A DNA stretch of 64,000 nucleotides, taken from Phaseolus vulgaris. Taxonomy: Eukaryota > Streptophyta > Magnoliopsida > Fabales > Fabaceae. The position numbers and the translations under genes are program-made. The notes beneath the pieces were generated by a model that did not search any database, was not told where the DNA came from, and saw nothing but the letters and a program-made list of their open reading frames with translations. The stretch lies in contig NC_023750.2 of assembly GCF_000499845.2 (NCBI RefSeq), positions 3,115,913 through 3,179,912 of the forward strand, read 5' to 3'. Position 1 is the first letter of the stretch. The number at the start of each line of letters is the position of its first letter. Positions 21,780 through 35,388 of this stretch are shown piece by piece.

Positions 21780-24700
21780 TTAAACAGGCATTTTCCTCAA
21801 AAGTTGCCCTTGCACAAAGCTGAAAACAAAAGAAAAAGCACAAATATAAGTGTTTATTTTTTAAAAAATAGATAATTATGCATGGATAATTTAAATATCT
21901 ATATTTGTTGTCTAGTTACAAATTATTATGTGATAGATAGTGATGATGGTGACAATTAAAATGGTAACTACAGTAAAAATAATACAATAATAAAGATAAT
22001 ATGACATGATAATGACATAATATGTTATGATAATAACAAAATGTAACAATAATAGAAATAGTAATAGTTGTTATGATATATATGACTACATAATATAATA
22101 ATAGTTATGATGACAATAATAACAAAAATACAAAAATGACAATAAAAATAGTATATGTAAAGTGGCTATAATATAGTAGCAAATGTGACAAATAAAATGA
22201 AAATAGTAATCAATATTAAGGATGATGATAATAATAAAAGTTATATATATAATAGAAGCAAAATGGTATGAAGGAGTAAAAAAATGTCAAATATTATATT
22301 TTGTTGCATTCTAACCCATCTCTCCTCAAAATAAAAAAGTTATATTATACTAATGTAATAAGATAAATAGGATGAATAATGCATAAAATATTATAAGGCA
22401 AATATAAATTAGGAATTTTGAGAGAAAGAAATGTACTTAGAGAGAGAGATGAAGAAGAGGTACCTTTTCATGTAATAGTAACAAAAGTCAGCCAAGATGA
22501 AGGATTGAACCATCTCTGCAACAAAAGCTGCCAAAAACCAGAAATAGCCACTCCCAGCCAAAAATAAATATGTCCCTCCACTCTCATAGATCTGCAAAAT
22601 ATTAAATACCAATAATACAAGACATTATTTAATGCTTATGTCTTAATTCCAGAATAAGAATATAGAATGAAAGAAAAACACAAATATTTTATCTCCATTT
22701 CTTTCTTTCCTAGGTGTTTCACATCATTTTTAAAATCTTTTTTCTTCAATGTAAGGAAGACTTTATTGCTGTGATATAATTATCTGATGACCATGTTTAG
22801 GTTGTTACACTTTTACTTCAAGAAAAATTAACATTGTGATTATCAGTCATAATTTTTTATCTAATAATAATGATTTGTTGAGAACCACTCTTTAATTTAA
22901 TCTAATAAATACAACTATTTTAAGTTTTGGATTTTCCAAATTATTCTCACAATATGTTTGGACCTATTTTTTTTATCCTTCGATAAAAAATTCTTTTGAA
23001 TTTTGATAATTGATCCATTAAATATATTCAATGATGACCTTTCTAATGTTTTGGAATTATATACCCATGGAAGACTATGAAATTTAACCAAAATGTAGTA
23101 AATAATATCTTTAAGGAATCTTGAAAAGGTGATAAACATTAATTATTCATTATCCTTTTTATGAAAAGACTTCCTCTTATTATCTATATAAAGGAATGTG
23201 AGGGAGAGAAAGACAAGCAAGTGGGAAAAACAACATAGAGAGTAAATGAGAGACTTAATATCCATCATAGTGTAAGATTATAAATCCTAATAAGAGGCTA
23301 GAGAAATATTGTATTCCGTCATTGTTGGGTGAGATTAATTATTACCCTTAGAGTGAGAGAAACAAATATTGTAATCCTATTTTCACAGTGAAGACATTTT
23401 CTTTTCTGGATTAGGTCTAGTGGGTTTTTATTTCTCAAATTGAAAAAAAATTTCAATATTAAAAATTCTCAGTGTAATTATTCTATTTTCTTTTGTTTGC
23501 TTATTACTTCAACAAATATCTATTTTATATCTATATCGGAGTGAGAATTAGTTCTGATTTTTCTCATATAAATCGATCAAATACATTTAGATCCACGATA
23601 AAGAGGCCTTATACCACTCAGACTATAAATTTTAGTATCTGGATGTGTGATGGGAAGAAAATGTCTAAAAAGGTGAAGGAGACTAAACCAAGTGAACACT
23701 GATCTCACCTGAATTATCCAATAAGCCAGAGCCATGAATCTTGAAACACCGAGAGCGAATACATAGTACCCTGTAAATGTTTCAACCATCTACAAACATA
23801 CCAGAATTACAACATTACTCTAAATTTATAAAAACAGTAGAACAAAGTGTAGAGGACCAACCTTTGCGTTCTGCATAAAACGAAGTTGAGGAACAACAGA
23901 AACAGCTTCCAAATACAAACTGAATGCCCAAACTATTCGAACTAAACGCCAATGGTTTGTATAAGGGTGAACTAGTATTGCAGCGATTGCAGCAGGAACC
24001 ACCTAGCACACAGTATGGTACATGTCCTTGTTACATTTATTTTGTTCTAAGCACATTCATTGCCAAATGTAAAGCATTATGCCATCATATGATTACATTG
24101 AGTCAAATCAACACAAATTCTAAAGCATTTATCATCATCTTTTAGCTTATTTGAAGAGAAAACAAGAAACATAATGACAGACAATTTCACACAAACATAC
24201 TTAGAATGTTTGCTTTAACTTATTTTATGTTTGGTCTGGTATCTTTAATCCATTGTACAAAAACTAATCTTGTTTTCAGTATTCTAACTGCTTTTATTCA
24301 TGATGAAGATCAAACACACTTCTTCCTACTTGAGTTATTCACACAACATACAAGTATAAACTACTGTGTTAATTCATTGAAATACTTTATTTTCCTAATA
24401 TTTTCAAGTCAAAGAAACAAATTTGAATAATGTAAATGCAATGTATTCAAATTGATATACCATATATTCATTGAATGCAAACGTGCAAAGCTTCAAACTA
24501 TGCTCTAAGTTAACACAACAGAGTGAACAGCTAAGTATATTTACCACAAAGTATAGTTTTGTATTATCAAGCTCCTTGATATAGGATGACTTTAACTTGA
24601 ATCTTATCATCCATATGACCACTAATGTTGAAGAAAGAGATATCAGATCTAGCACAGTGTGTATGTTAGCCTCTGTCAAGGTGCTGCAACATAATCTTGC

Positions 24701-27700
24701 TGCTACAAATAAAGCTGTGAGCTCTTGCGTCTTGAGGGATAAACCTGAAAATGGAATTGGAAATTCGTTATATAAACTCTTTATCTCACTTCATATAGTA
24801 TAACTCATAACTAAAGTTGAGCTACAATTAAATTTCAAGTTGATTTAAAGACCTACCCTTTGTATATCTAAAAACATATACTATCTATTATGAATCTTTT
24901 GTGATGAATCTGGGGAAGACTTTCAGTGTTATTTACTCATTGATAATAGCCAATATATATCAGTAATTAAAATTTCAACCAACTCTTAATTTTCTGATAC
25001 CATTTAATAGTAGCACTGCAACATGTTTCTGTATATACTTATTAGTATTTCCATGTGTCAATTTATGAAATTTAATTTCTACAGCTTCCCAATGGCAGTG
25101 CAGGTGCTGTGAAGTTCTGAAGTTTAAGATAGATGAGGCTGATATGGCTTCAAGTCACAAGAACTGGTTTTTATAATTATAAAAATGTGAACTAATATGT
25201 GAGTTCTATTTTAACTTCTTAAATGACAACATAATTAGAGTATAAGTGAAAATTAAGAACCTTGCTTTTAAGTGCAGTGTTGAAGATTATTGGTGTATTA
25301 ACTCTGTAGCTTGACTTTTGTTATCCCCTTGATTTTTCTGAGCTATAGTACTCTTATACTCTGATTTTTTCCTATTGGGCTAAATAACATGAAAGATGTC
25401 AACTGCTTCCTACATCTAATAAATTTAAACCCACTGTGAAGTGAAATGACCAAAATGTTGTCTGTGATTTTAAATAATGAGGATGTCAGGTCAAAATGTA
25501 TTTCAGATTTGATATTTCCGAACATATTTACAGATTTGGGTTTATGAAATCAATTTTTTTATAAAAAAACTAAAAAAAAAATCATTTTATGTTGTAAAAA
25601 ATGTAATAAACACAGAAATAACAATATGAAGAACAATGAAGGAAACAAACCAATAAAAACTAATAAAAAGATGAAAAGAATCGACATAAATATAAAAGTA
25701 AGGAACTTTGATAAAAAAACTCAGAAAATATCATAAAGAAAACAGTAAAAAAAAATAGTATAAAAAATTATTAATATAATAATCACACTTCACAAATAAT
25801 TATACCTGTATTTCTCTAGTATATTTACAGATTTGGGTTTATGGAAATTTTGAAATCTCTTTCTCATAATATGTTTTTAGATTTTGTTAGCTTTTGTGAA
25901 ATGTATTTTTTATATTTTGAAATTGCTTTTTCAGAATTAGATTCAGATTTTCCCAAATCTATTTCAGAGATTTAGGTTTTCCAATTATATTCTGAAATTT
26001 CATTTCTTAAACACCATTTCAGAATGTATTTTTTAATTTCAGTTTTCAACTCGAGGATGAAGGGTAATTTTAGGATTTGAAAAGTTGATTGATTGCATAT
26101 TCAAAATATTTAGGGGAGGAAGCAATTGTCCATGAAGATTGGTATTTCCAATCCATTCATGAAAGTAAGGTTGAAGAAGAGATGAAGAATCTGGAGCATG
26201 AAAAGAAAATGGAGAATAAGGGTAGGATTTTCAACAGTAGGGGTGTCCACAATGTCCTGCCACCCCATACAAAATCTGAAAAATACTTTTTTTTTATCCA
26301 TTTTGTGCCCCCACATAAATAGAGTAACCTTCTAATTATGTAATCCGGACACGCATTTGAAAAAAGACTTCCAAATAACATAATCTAGAAGCTAAAAAAT
26401 ACTTTCTGATTATGTAATCCGAAAACTAATCATGCATACAAAAGAAAAAACTTTTGGATTATGTAATCTGGAAACTAATTACGAATTTGGAAAAGACTTT
26501 TAAAGTACGCAATCCAAAATATTACAGAAAGACATTTTTATAAATATGAAAATTTGTGGAGGTGAGAAAAGAAGATATGGAGTTACAGTAAGAAATAGTC
26601 CAAGGTTTGGTATGGTAGTGGCCCATATTCAAGAGGAAACCAAATGTGACATCTATTTTTGGGTGGGGATCAAACTACATTTTGCTTAAATTAATATTAA
26701 TACTTTGGAGTTGACATTTTTTAAATATTTAATATAAATTATAGTGTTTTTCTGAGCCTTAAAAAGATTAAGCCTATGAAATCATTAGAGTGGGATACAG
26801 TTAGGTGATTAGGTTAAGCTAAATCAACCCCCTAAGGTTTTTTGTTAAAAAATTCATTAAATTTGACTTTATTTGAGCCTATCTAATTCATAATTTTCAA
26901 TTAAAGTTAGGTTAGTTAGGTGTGGACTGTGGACATGTGGGTTGTGAATTCCATCTAAGAATTATTTTATACTCATTTTCCCTCTTTTATATTTTATTTT
27001 ATTCTAAGCTAATTTTTTATATGAATAAATAAAATATTTTTTTTATAATTTTATTAATATTAATTTATATGATAAAATATATCATACCTTTTTTTATTTA
27101 AACTATTATTTATATATATTCACAATTATTGTGATGTATAGATTTAAATTATGTTATTTATTAGAAGATTAAAATTAAATAATAATTATTTAAACATTTT
27201 TTAAGATGTTAATTCTAATTCTCATAATTTGCAAGAGTTAAGATAAGCTTTATTTTTTAAAATTCTTATTTAAATATTTAATATTATATCTTTCTTATTT
27301 AATTTATTAGTGTGATAAGATTATACTTTATTTTAGTTTATCTAATCATGTTTTATTCTATCCTATTATATTCTCTTATACTAGATCAAACATTTTGCAT
27401 ATTTGTTTTCTATTAGAGACACTTTTACTATTTTATATATACCATCAAATAATTAGAAAATGGAGTAGTTGAATGATCAAAATGTAAGGGTTCATGTGAA
27501 CTCCTTCAATCCGTCTTTAATTCTTTTCAAAGAAATTCAATTTTATCATACTCATATCCAGATTTTTTTTTAAAAAATTTAGTGTTACTTTTTTATTATA
27601 TCTATAAAATACACTGGTTTTGATATATTAATTTTTTAATATAATTTAAAAATAAAATTAATATATTTTAAAGGCATATAAAATCATAAAAAAATCTAAA

Positions 27701-28724
27701 ATAAAAAATCCAAATTCGTCATACTCGCACTATTTATGTTTCAGTATTTGGACTATTATTTGAAAATCTTTAATAGTTTACACGTTACAAAAATATAATT
27801 GAAATTAATATACGTTCCTTTGACCACAACTTTTTCCAAAACCATCTTATTAATGGCATTAAACACACAGCTTTTACTTTTCAACACATTCATTTCTAAT
27901 ATTAACAATCCTTTCAATTATTTTAATACTATAAAAAATATCATAATTTTCTTAATTAAAATTTATTAAAAATTACAAAACCCCACAAGTTTGATAATCT
28001 TGAGCTTTTTTAATTGAATCTCTTTTTAAAAAAATTACAAGTCAAGTGTCTATTTTTTTATTTTATTTTGTCTAATTGATTGATTTTGCTATCAACATGA
28101 TACAATGAAGAAAAGAATTTTTTTTGATGAATTAGGTAAAAATGGAAAGGCAAAAATTACAATAACATTGTTCTGTACAGAACAAAAATCAAATAGCTAA
28201 ACAAGATACTTAGCAAAAAGAGTTTAAACACTATTTGAACAAAAAATAAATTAAAATCACCCAAAAAAACTCAAAATTGCAGTTATTGATCAAGAAATAC
28301 CATAGATCAGAAACACATTCTTCACAAACACAATCAAATCCTGAAATCAGGAGAAAAGAAGATCAAACCCAGCCAAAGCCTTCCCTAATTTTTTTCAATT
28401 GAAATCTGTTGCTAAGAATTGAGAATTGCAATTGGGGATATGAGAATTTATGAACAGTGTGATGTGATGAATGAGGGAAGGGAAAGGGAATGTACCAGAG
28501 CAAGTTTTGAGGGCAAAAAGCTTGTAAACAAGGGCAATGATCCCAGCAACATGGATTGCTTCAGAGGCTATGAAGTAATAGTAGTGACTTCTGAAGGTGA
28601 ACTTCAAGGCCACCAAAGCACACACAGCAAGCAATGCCCCACAAAAGATCTTCACCTTCATTGGCATCTTCCTCAACCTTTCAAACAGAACACTCACCCT
28701 GGAACTGCCCCTCTTTGTCCCCAT
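21780..28724 (-). CDS. ERD2-like (KDEL-receptor family) membrane protein, copy 2
   Basis: Tandem paralogue of the gene at 14025-16966. Six exons: 28724-28496, 24744-24545, 24002-23862, 23789-23709, 22591-22464 and 21819-21780, total 272 aa. Every exon has the same length as in copy 1 (229/200/141/81/128/40), and all junctions are GT-AG. Family blocks: GLSLKTQELTALF, SSYIKELDNTKLYFV, WAFSLYLEAVSVVPQLRFMQ, GYYVFALGVSRFMALAYWIIQ, SGYFWFLAAFVAEMVQSFI and the end GQLLRKMPV. Exon 3 keeps the tryptophan before AFSLYLEAVS that ERD2 proteins usually have; copy 1 has methionine there. Intron 1 is 3,751 bp, against 595 bp in copy 1. Intron 2 next to its donor still resembles copy 1. Start MGTKRGS at 28724. 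The frame is intact. The protein is expected in the Golgi/ER membrane system. Confidence 0.9.
25500..26540. repeat. Repeat-rich middle of intron 1 of ERD2-like copy 2
   Basis: This part of the 3.75-kb intron contains runs of TTTCAGA/TTTGGGTTT-like phrases. It also has three direct copies of a CTTT(C/G)GATTATGTAATCC-type unit (26329-26350, 26402-26426, 26451-26475) and one inverted copy (26368-26391). It looks like degraded transposon sequence and accounts for much of the intron's expansion over copy 1. Confidence 0.45.
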
Positions 28725-28859
28725 TTCTAAAATCAAAACTTTCCCCAACCAAACACAAGGGTTTTTCCTCAATTGACTTGGTTTGTTCACACAGAAACTG
28801 GGTTGAGAAATTTAGATGATGAAGGTGATGATGATGCAGAGGAGAAGAGAATAGAACAG

Positions 28860-31500
28860 AGAGAGAGAGAGGTTTTGAAGAGAGCATGCAGAAGATGGTT
28901 ATGTGGCAGTGAATTTCTTCTATTGAATTGGGACCATTTCAGTTAAGGAAAGTTTTTGGTAAAAAAAATGTTATTATTATTATTATTATTAAAAAAGGAA
29001 TAAATATTATTTATTATTTATTATTTTCAATTTGTAGGACAAGAAAGAATGGATTGACACGTATATTTTTTCAGACTGTTTCTGTATACTATTGGTAGAA
29101 ACATCTCATAATATTTAATTTTTTCGTAAATATTTTCTATATTTATAATACTTATTTAACTTGTGAAAAACGGAAATATAACGTTTTTTCAGGTAATAAA
29201 AATTTTATCATGTCAATTTATTATATTGGAACCTTTTCTCTCTCCATTTTGGTATTAACTCCCCTATTTATTATTTCTCTCTCTGTATTTATTACTTTCT
29301 TAAACTTCTGAAAATGAAAAGGTACGAGAAAAAAAAAACAAAACCCAAAGTTATCATATATTTTGACAAATAAAAAATATAATTTTTCTTTTTCAGAATA
29401 ATACTCTGCCAAAAATATTCTTCAATTAACATGGTTCTCACATTTACCTGTCTTGCAGTTTTTGTTTTTTTTTTTTTATTTCGGGGTCAATGTTCCTTTT
29501 TTTAGGAAAATATAATTTTAAAAATATAATTTTTTGAATATAGTTAAGTTATTAAATTATTTATACGAGAAATACTTATATTAATATTTCGAAATTTAAT
29601 AAATAATTTTAAATTAAGAATTAAAATAAATATTAGGAAATTTAGAATGTTATAAACCTCTTAGAATTAATATCAGGATTTCTACAATTCCAGATTATAT
29701 TAAAAATCAACGTCGATGTTTCCCAGGTGATTTAATATTGATTTGAGGACAAGACATTTTTGAATTATTTTATTCATTCAAAAATTAAAAGATAATATTG
29801 AACTATTTATTTAAAGGATATGATTTTGTGATTTAGATGATTCCATTCACTATAAGCATCAGGAAGAAAATGTATTTTTTAAGTGCTAATTGATCATTTA
29901 AATTTTTATTATTTTCTTTTAACGTTGTTTTCCATTGCTCCTTTTTTAATCTACAATTAATTATATTTATTTCGTGTTATGTATGTTGTTAATATTCATT
30001 TATATTTAATATTTTACAGTAAATAATTATACATAAATATAATTTTGAAAATATACCAATAATTTTCAGTAATTATTTTAGTTATTAATAACTATTTTAT
30101 TGTTAATAAGTATAGTACAAGAAATAATCACAAGGAGGTGAGTCTAAATTTAATTATATTTATCTTATCTTCTAAGTACACATTCTCGTTCTTTTTTATT
30201 GATTATGAGATTCGTGTTCTGTATTCGTTTCCCATCAGATTTTAAATGTTAATGAAATATTTTTTTGTATTAAAAAATTATAAAAAATAGAATATAATAT
30301 TATAAAAAATACAACTGTTGAATACATATTTTTTTTTTATATCAAATTTTAAAGAAAAAAATTGTAATAGCATAAATATTAAGATAAAGTATCAAATAAC
30401 AGAAGCATAGATGTCAAGTAGGTATAGAGAAGATTTGAAAACAACTACAAGATAAATATCAAATAAAGAAAAAATGAAAAGTTATATGTAAAAAAAATAT
30501 TCTCCAATTTAAATCACCAAAGAGAAAATAATAATTATTTTAAGTTAACTAAATTAAAGGTATTTTAATAATTTAGAATAAGATTGAGTAATACCGATAT
30601 CATACTACATTAATGTATTTGTTTTTATCAAAATCGGTGCAACTTCAAATGATAATTTTATAGATCAGTTTTCTTCACAACTACTAAATTTCCTACAAAA
30701 TAAAAAAATATATTCACAAAATTAAATTTATTATTATAATAAATTTGTTTTTTTAATAATTTCAATTATCAAGAATATATTTACCACATTATTAATTTCA
30801 ATATTAAATGCATATTTCTAACATTAACTTACATAATTAATTAACATTTATTACTTAAATTTCCAAATTTTATTATCAATAAATTTTCTAGCAGTTGATT
30901 AAGTTAATAAATTAATTTTATTTAAATTAATTAATTAATTTTTAAAGTTATATTTAAAATTAACATATTTTAAATTTGCAATTAATTTTTAAATTCCATA
31001 TTAATGTATTTTAAAAAATTTGGTTTCAATCTTTAATTTAAACTTATTTATTAAATTTCAAAGTATTATTCTAAATATTTCTTCTACAAATAATTTCAGT
31101 TAATAATATTTGAATCCAAATTCAATAGTAACTTTAGTACTAAAAGAATCTTATTTCAAAATCTTACTTTTCAGTTTTTAATTTTTTTTCTTATGAACTT
31201 CAATATTTATAAGATTAGTCAATATTTATTTGTTAATAAATAAGAAAAACCAAATTAATATATCTATTATATAGAATAGTATATACGAAGATACTGGTCC
31301 ACCTCCATATATTTCATAGCCTCTTCCATGGAAAAAAAAAACTTGTAATGCTAGACTTCCATATTAGCAAGAATAAGTGCCGAAGAATGATAAGAAAAAC
31401 ACATAGTTGAAGTACTAACTCCCTCTTAAACCATATATCATGTTTAGTTTAATTGTGCAAACTATATTATAAAATAAAAAAGTGGTAGTTAAATTTTATT
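28860..31500. other. Intergenic DNA upstream of ERD2-like copy 2
   Basis: No gene seen. A GA run at 28858-28872 lies just upstream of the ERD2-like copy 2 start and an ATT run lies at 28970-28990. The rest is very AT-rich DNA with no recognisable coding frame. Confidence 0.45.
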
Positions 31501-31789
31501 TATTTAAAATTAAAATTATGACAGTTAAAATATCACATTATATTCTACATAATGGTGTCAGAATCTTTTCAATGAATTAATTTACGACAGTTATAATCGA
31601 CACTACTTACATATAAAAAATCGTCATAATGTTAAAGTGGTGCGTATTACAATGAGTAGCGTGAAACTGCCACATTAAATTTTGTGACAGCCATTTCTAT
31701 GACGGTTTGGGAAACTGCCACAAATTTACACACGAATATTGTGGCGGCTACACTTTATACAAAAATAACCGCCACAATATACATTGTTT
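31500..31789. repeat. Short-repeat cluster resembling DNA-transposon subterminal sequence
   Basis: The phrases ACTGCCACA, TGTGACAGCC, TGTGGCGGCT and AACCGCCACAATA recur in direct and inverted order. There is a perfect 12-bp inverted repeat (31736-31747 with 31769-31780, ATATTGTGGCGG). Such TGTGGC-type arrays are seen near the ends of plant class II elements. It stops where the duplicated SURNod19 block begins. Confidence 0.4.
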
Positions 31790-34750
31790 CTTTTGGAGTA
31801 ATAGTCTTCAAAGTTTTGTTTAATTTAATATGTAATTTGAACTCTAACGACTTTCACAGTTAGTTTTAAAATAAATTTAAATTATATAAAAATATAATTT
31901 TATTCACCATTAAAATACTATGAACAATGAAAAAAAAAAATATCATCCCTCATATGTAATAATATCAGCATGTATAAAATTTTCTAAATTTTCGTTTCCA
32001 TAAAATGTTATGTCTTCTCTCCTTGTAGCTATTAATTAATCTAATTTATTGATGTTATTGTTATTTTTTTTCTTAAATCAAATTAGAGTATTAAATTGTT
32101 TATTTTTCTTTTCTCTTCCAAATTTACTATATTTTACATGAATCTAAATTAAATATTTATTTAAATATTTTTTTAATCATTTTTTATATAATTATAATTT
32201 TCATTTTTCTTCTGTTAAACAGTTAAAACTTACAATCATTATACAATGTATAAATATTGCTTATTAAGAAAAAAAATCCCACTAAAAGTTAAACCATACC
32301 AAGTTTGCTTAAACAGATTGTTAATCGAACTGGTTTAACACCTATAAATAGTCATAAAAGTTATCTAATAGGTTTGTACATGTGTAAAACTACGTATACA
32401 CATGTTAATTTGGGCTTAAAGTAAAATAAAAACACCTTATACATCCAAATAAAAAGAGACAATCAACACCGATTTAAAATTTAGTTATGCCATATATATC
32501 ACTATCAAGTCATCTATCATATATAAACTAGCAATTAATTGCATATACACATAAATTTACATGCTTTAAAATCTAAACGATCATACATCTTCAGCTAAGA
32601 TCGAAGCATCATCATGATTAGCCAATTATCTTCTTCTTATATGGTATGCAACTTTTGTTATCAATATTCTATTATTTTACCCTTTCATTTAAATCTTATT
32701 TGATTCACGTGTTTTTACCACATGAATAACATTGGATACATATTTTCATGGCTAATGTTAACGGATTATGTGTAGGTTAACATGAAGATTCTCTCTAAAG
32801 TAGCAATAATTTTATTATCAATGATGATGTTGCTTCCTATCACAACACACTCAATTGTTGTAGAGTCCAATGAAAGTTATATCAAATCAGCTACTTTTTT
32901 GTCCGAAGAGTTTGAAGTGGGACCAGGAAAAATTGCAGTGAAAACATTATTAGATATTGACTTTCCAAAGGGTCACATTGGGGTCAAGAGTTTTGATGTT
33001 GAAGTAGTTGATGAAGATGGTAAATCTGTACCTTTGTATGAAGCTTACCTTCATCATTGGTTTGCTGTAAAATATATTGAAAATATCACCTTGTCACACT
33101 ACATTAAACAATCTCACGACCTTCGCAGTGGTATCGAATTTGAAAGGAATGATGGTATGTGCCAAGGTTTTTTGCTTCCACATTATTGGGGTCTGGGAGG
33201 AGAATCACGAGGAACATCCTCAAATCTTCCAGATCCTTTTGCAGTTGAATTAGGTAATCCTACAAAATTAAAGGATGGGTTTAAAGAAAAATGGTTATTT
33301 AGCATCATGGTTATTGATACCCGTGGTGCACATGATAGAAAAGGTTGTTCAGAGTGTAGGTGTAAGCTTTTAAATCTCCCAAAGAACTTTTACAATGTTA
33401 CAATGGGCATTAATGGTCAATTATTGTCAAGAAATTATAAAGGAGGACTCTTTTGTTGTCAAGATAACTTACAATGCAAATTAAGAAATGATTTCCATGG
33501 CCCACCAAGAAAGCTTTCCCTAAGATACAAAATAAGGTGGGTTGATTGGGATGAACACCAGGTGCCTCTTAGGTTCTATATACTTGATTCAACTGATCGT
33601 GTAAGATCAAATGGTTCTACACTAATTCACGATTGTCAGGTAGATGCTTTATTCAATATATACTATATTTTACAAATATAAGAAAAAATTTGAAACTCAC
33701 TTATATTCTAAACAAAACTATTAGGCTATTAATTACATTTTTTTGTGGATAAGTGAGTAAGATAAAATTCTCAATTTGTTATAGGCAGAATATACTATTC
33801 CAAGAAATCATAACAGTGACTCCCCTCATGTTAAGAAAGCAAACATCCCAATGACAAAAGGTGGCTATCTTATATATGGCACTGCTCATATGCACACCGG
33901 TGTTGTCAATACTACTTTATATGGACAGGTAATATTTGAATTTATTTTTTGTATTCCTATCTAATATATATCATGTAGATAGCCTTATGTTAAATTTTTT
34001 GTTCTTCATAAATTTGTTAGTAATAAGATTTGTTGATAAAGAAATTAACTATTTTAATGCATCCTCTCTAAATTTATGTTTTTGCTTAACTTAGGATCGA
34101 AGAGTTTTATGCACTTCAAATCCAAAATATGGATCTGGAAAAGAAGCAGGAAATGAAAATGGTTACCTAGTTGGAATGTCAGTTTGCTATCCAACACCTG
34201 GTTCTATCAAGATTAAAGACGGCGAAATTCTAACATTAGAATCCATATACGAAAACAAGTTTCGTACTGGGGCTATGGGGCATTTCTATATTTACTTAGC
34301 AGATCAAATACCAAACAAAAATTTGACAATTTGATGTGAACTATTTATTTATCTTTCTATAATAACTTATTTAATTTGTAGTTTACATGTAATCCGTAAA
34401 TAGTGGTTCTAAATTATCACTATGTGTATTAATGTTGTTTTACTTTTAATCCATTGTTTGGTTTATGATTGTGTTACTTTGGGTACACAGTGTCTTGTGG
34501 ATGTATATATATAATCATCTATCGCAATCTTTGTTATGTTAACAAGATACTAAAAATATAATATACCAATTGAGCTTATAATTTAAAATAAGATGTTGTG
34601 AACCTAGTGCCAATCTAAGTTCAAGAATAATGAAAGAATTTTGCAATGTGAACTACAAATCGCTCCAAAATGAAGATGATGAAAAAAAGAACAAATATAA
34701 AGTTGGAAATGAATAAGCGATTATATTACGAAAGATAAAGAATTTTTGTA
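31790..34750. repeat. Duplicated ~3-kb block, copy 1 (contains SURNod19 gene)
   Basis: This block is nearly identical to 54254-57277 across promoter, exons, introns and 3' flank. The left border is near TTTGGAG...TCTTCAA. The right border is GATAAAGAATTTTTGTA ending at 34750. Downstream of that point the two loci are unrelated. Confidence 0.9.
32782..34334 (+). CDS. SURNod19 family protein (stress up-regulated Nod 19), copy 1
   Basis: This is a secreted-type protein of the SURNod19 family (Pfam PF07712), known from legume nodules and stress responses; its biochemical role is unsettled. Three phase-0 exons: 32782-33639, 33785-33928 and 34095-34334, total 413 aa. A signal peptide covers roughly residues 1-24. 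There are N-glycosylation sequons at N101 and N205 and many cysteines (CSECRC, FCCQDNLQC). Distinct blocks are YLHHW (H91-H92), GTAHMHTGVV (H321, H323) and TGAMGHFYIYL (M395). This pattern resembles the copper ligands of PHM-type monooxygenases (inference). An upstream ATG at 32614 could add a 10-codon first exon (32614-32643), spliced in frame to 32776. The frame is intact. It is 97% identical to the second copy. Confidence 0.9.
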
Positions 34751-35388
34751 GTATAAACACTTTTTGTTTACATATATCTAGCTATGCATAAAATTCACTC
34801 TTAGGAGAAGTAAAATGTATATAAAGATTATTGTTTATGAGACAAACTAACGTACCTTCGTAATGTTGGAGTTGAAGCTTATGTTAGATTGTAATTGTTG
34901 AATCCAACCCTCATAAACAAATGAACACTTTGTGTTTCTATTGTGTGTGTCATTTATTTGTATTATTTCTTCATGATGTTAAAGTGATCTTTACATATTA
35001 TTGAAGAAAGTAGTTAAACTAAACTTGGTAAAGAGATCATTTCAACTAGTTAAAATGGTAGTTAAATATGTTAAAGTGTTATTGGTTGAAGGTCTTTTGA
35101 ACAATAGCAAGAACTTTAAGAGGTTGAATTGTCGATTTAATATGCTAAAATTACTTAAAACTCGTTGTAGTTCTAGAAAAGTCATTTACAGTGAAAGAAA
35201 AATGGTATATCTCCTGTTTTTTTGTGTGTATATATAACCATAACCATGTTTTATAATAATATTAATAACAAATATGAATCCATTAATAATATTTTGAAGT
35301 AAATACTTGAAAAAAAATAGTAGATATGTTTGAGTGTATGGAAGATTATTATTTTGAAGAGACATGATATATTCTCACACATGAACAA
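34751..35388. other. Intergenic DNA between SURNod19 copy 1 and the P450 gene
   Basis: No supportable gene. A 78-aa lysine-rich frame at 35001-35237 has no recognisable features and I do not call it. The DNA is AT-rich. Confidence 0.4.

Noticed and set aside
26089..26322. 77-aa frame in intron 1 of ERD2-like copy 2
   Set aside because: Lies within an intron, among repeats, with charged low-complexity text. No evidence that it is a gene.
35001..35237. 78-aa lysine-rich frame downstream of SURNod19 copy 1
   Set aside because: Outside the duplicated block, no signal or domain, composition explained by AT-rich DNA.
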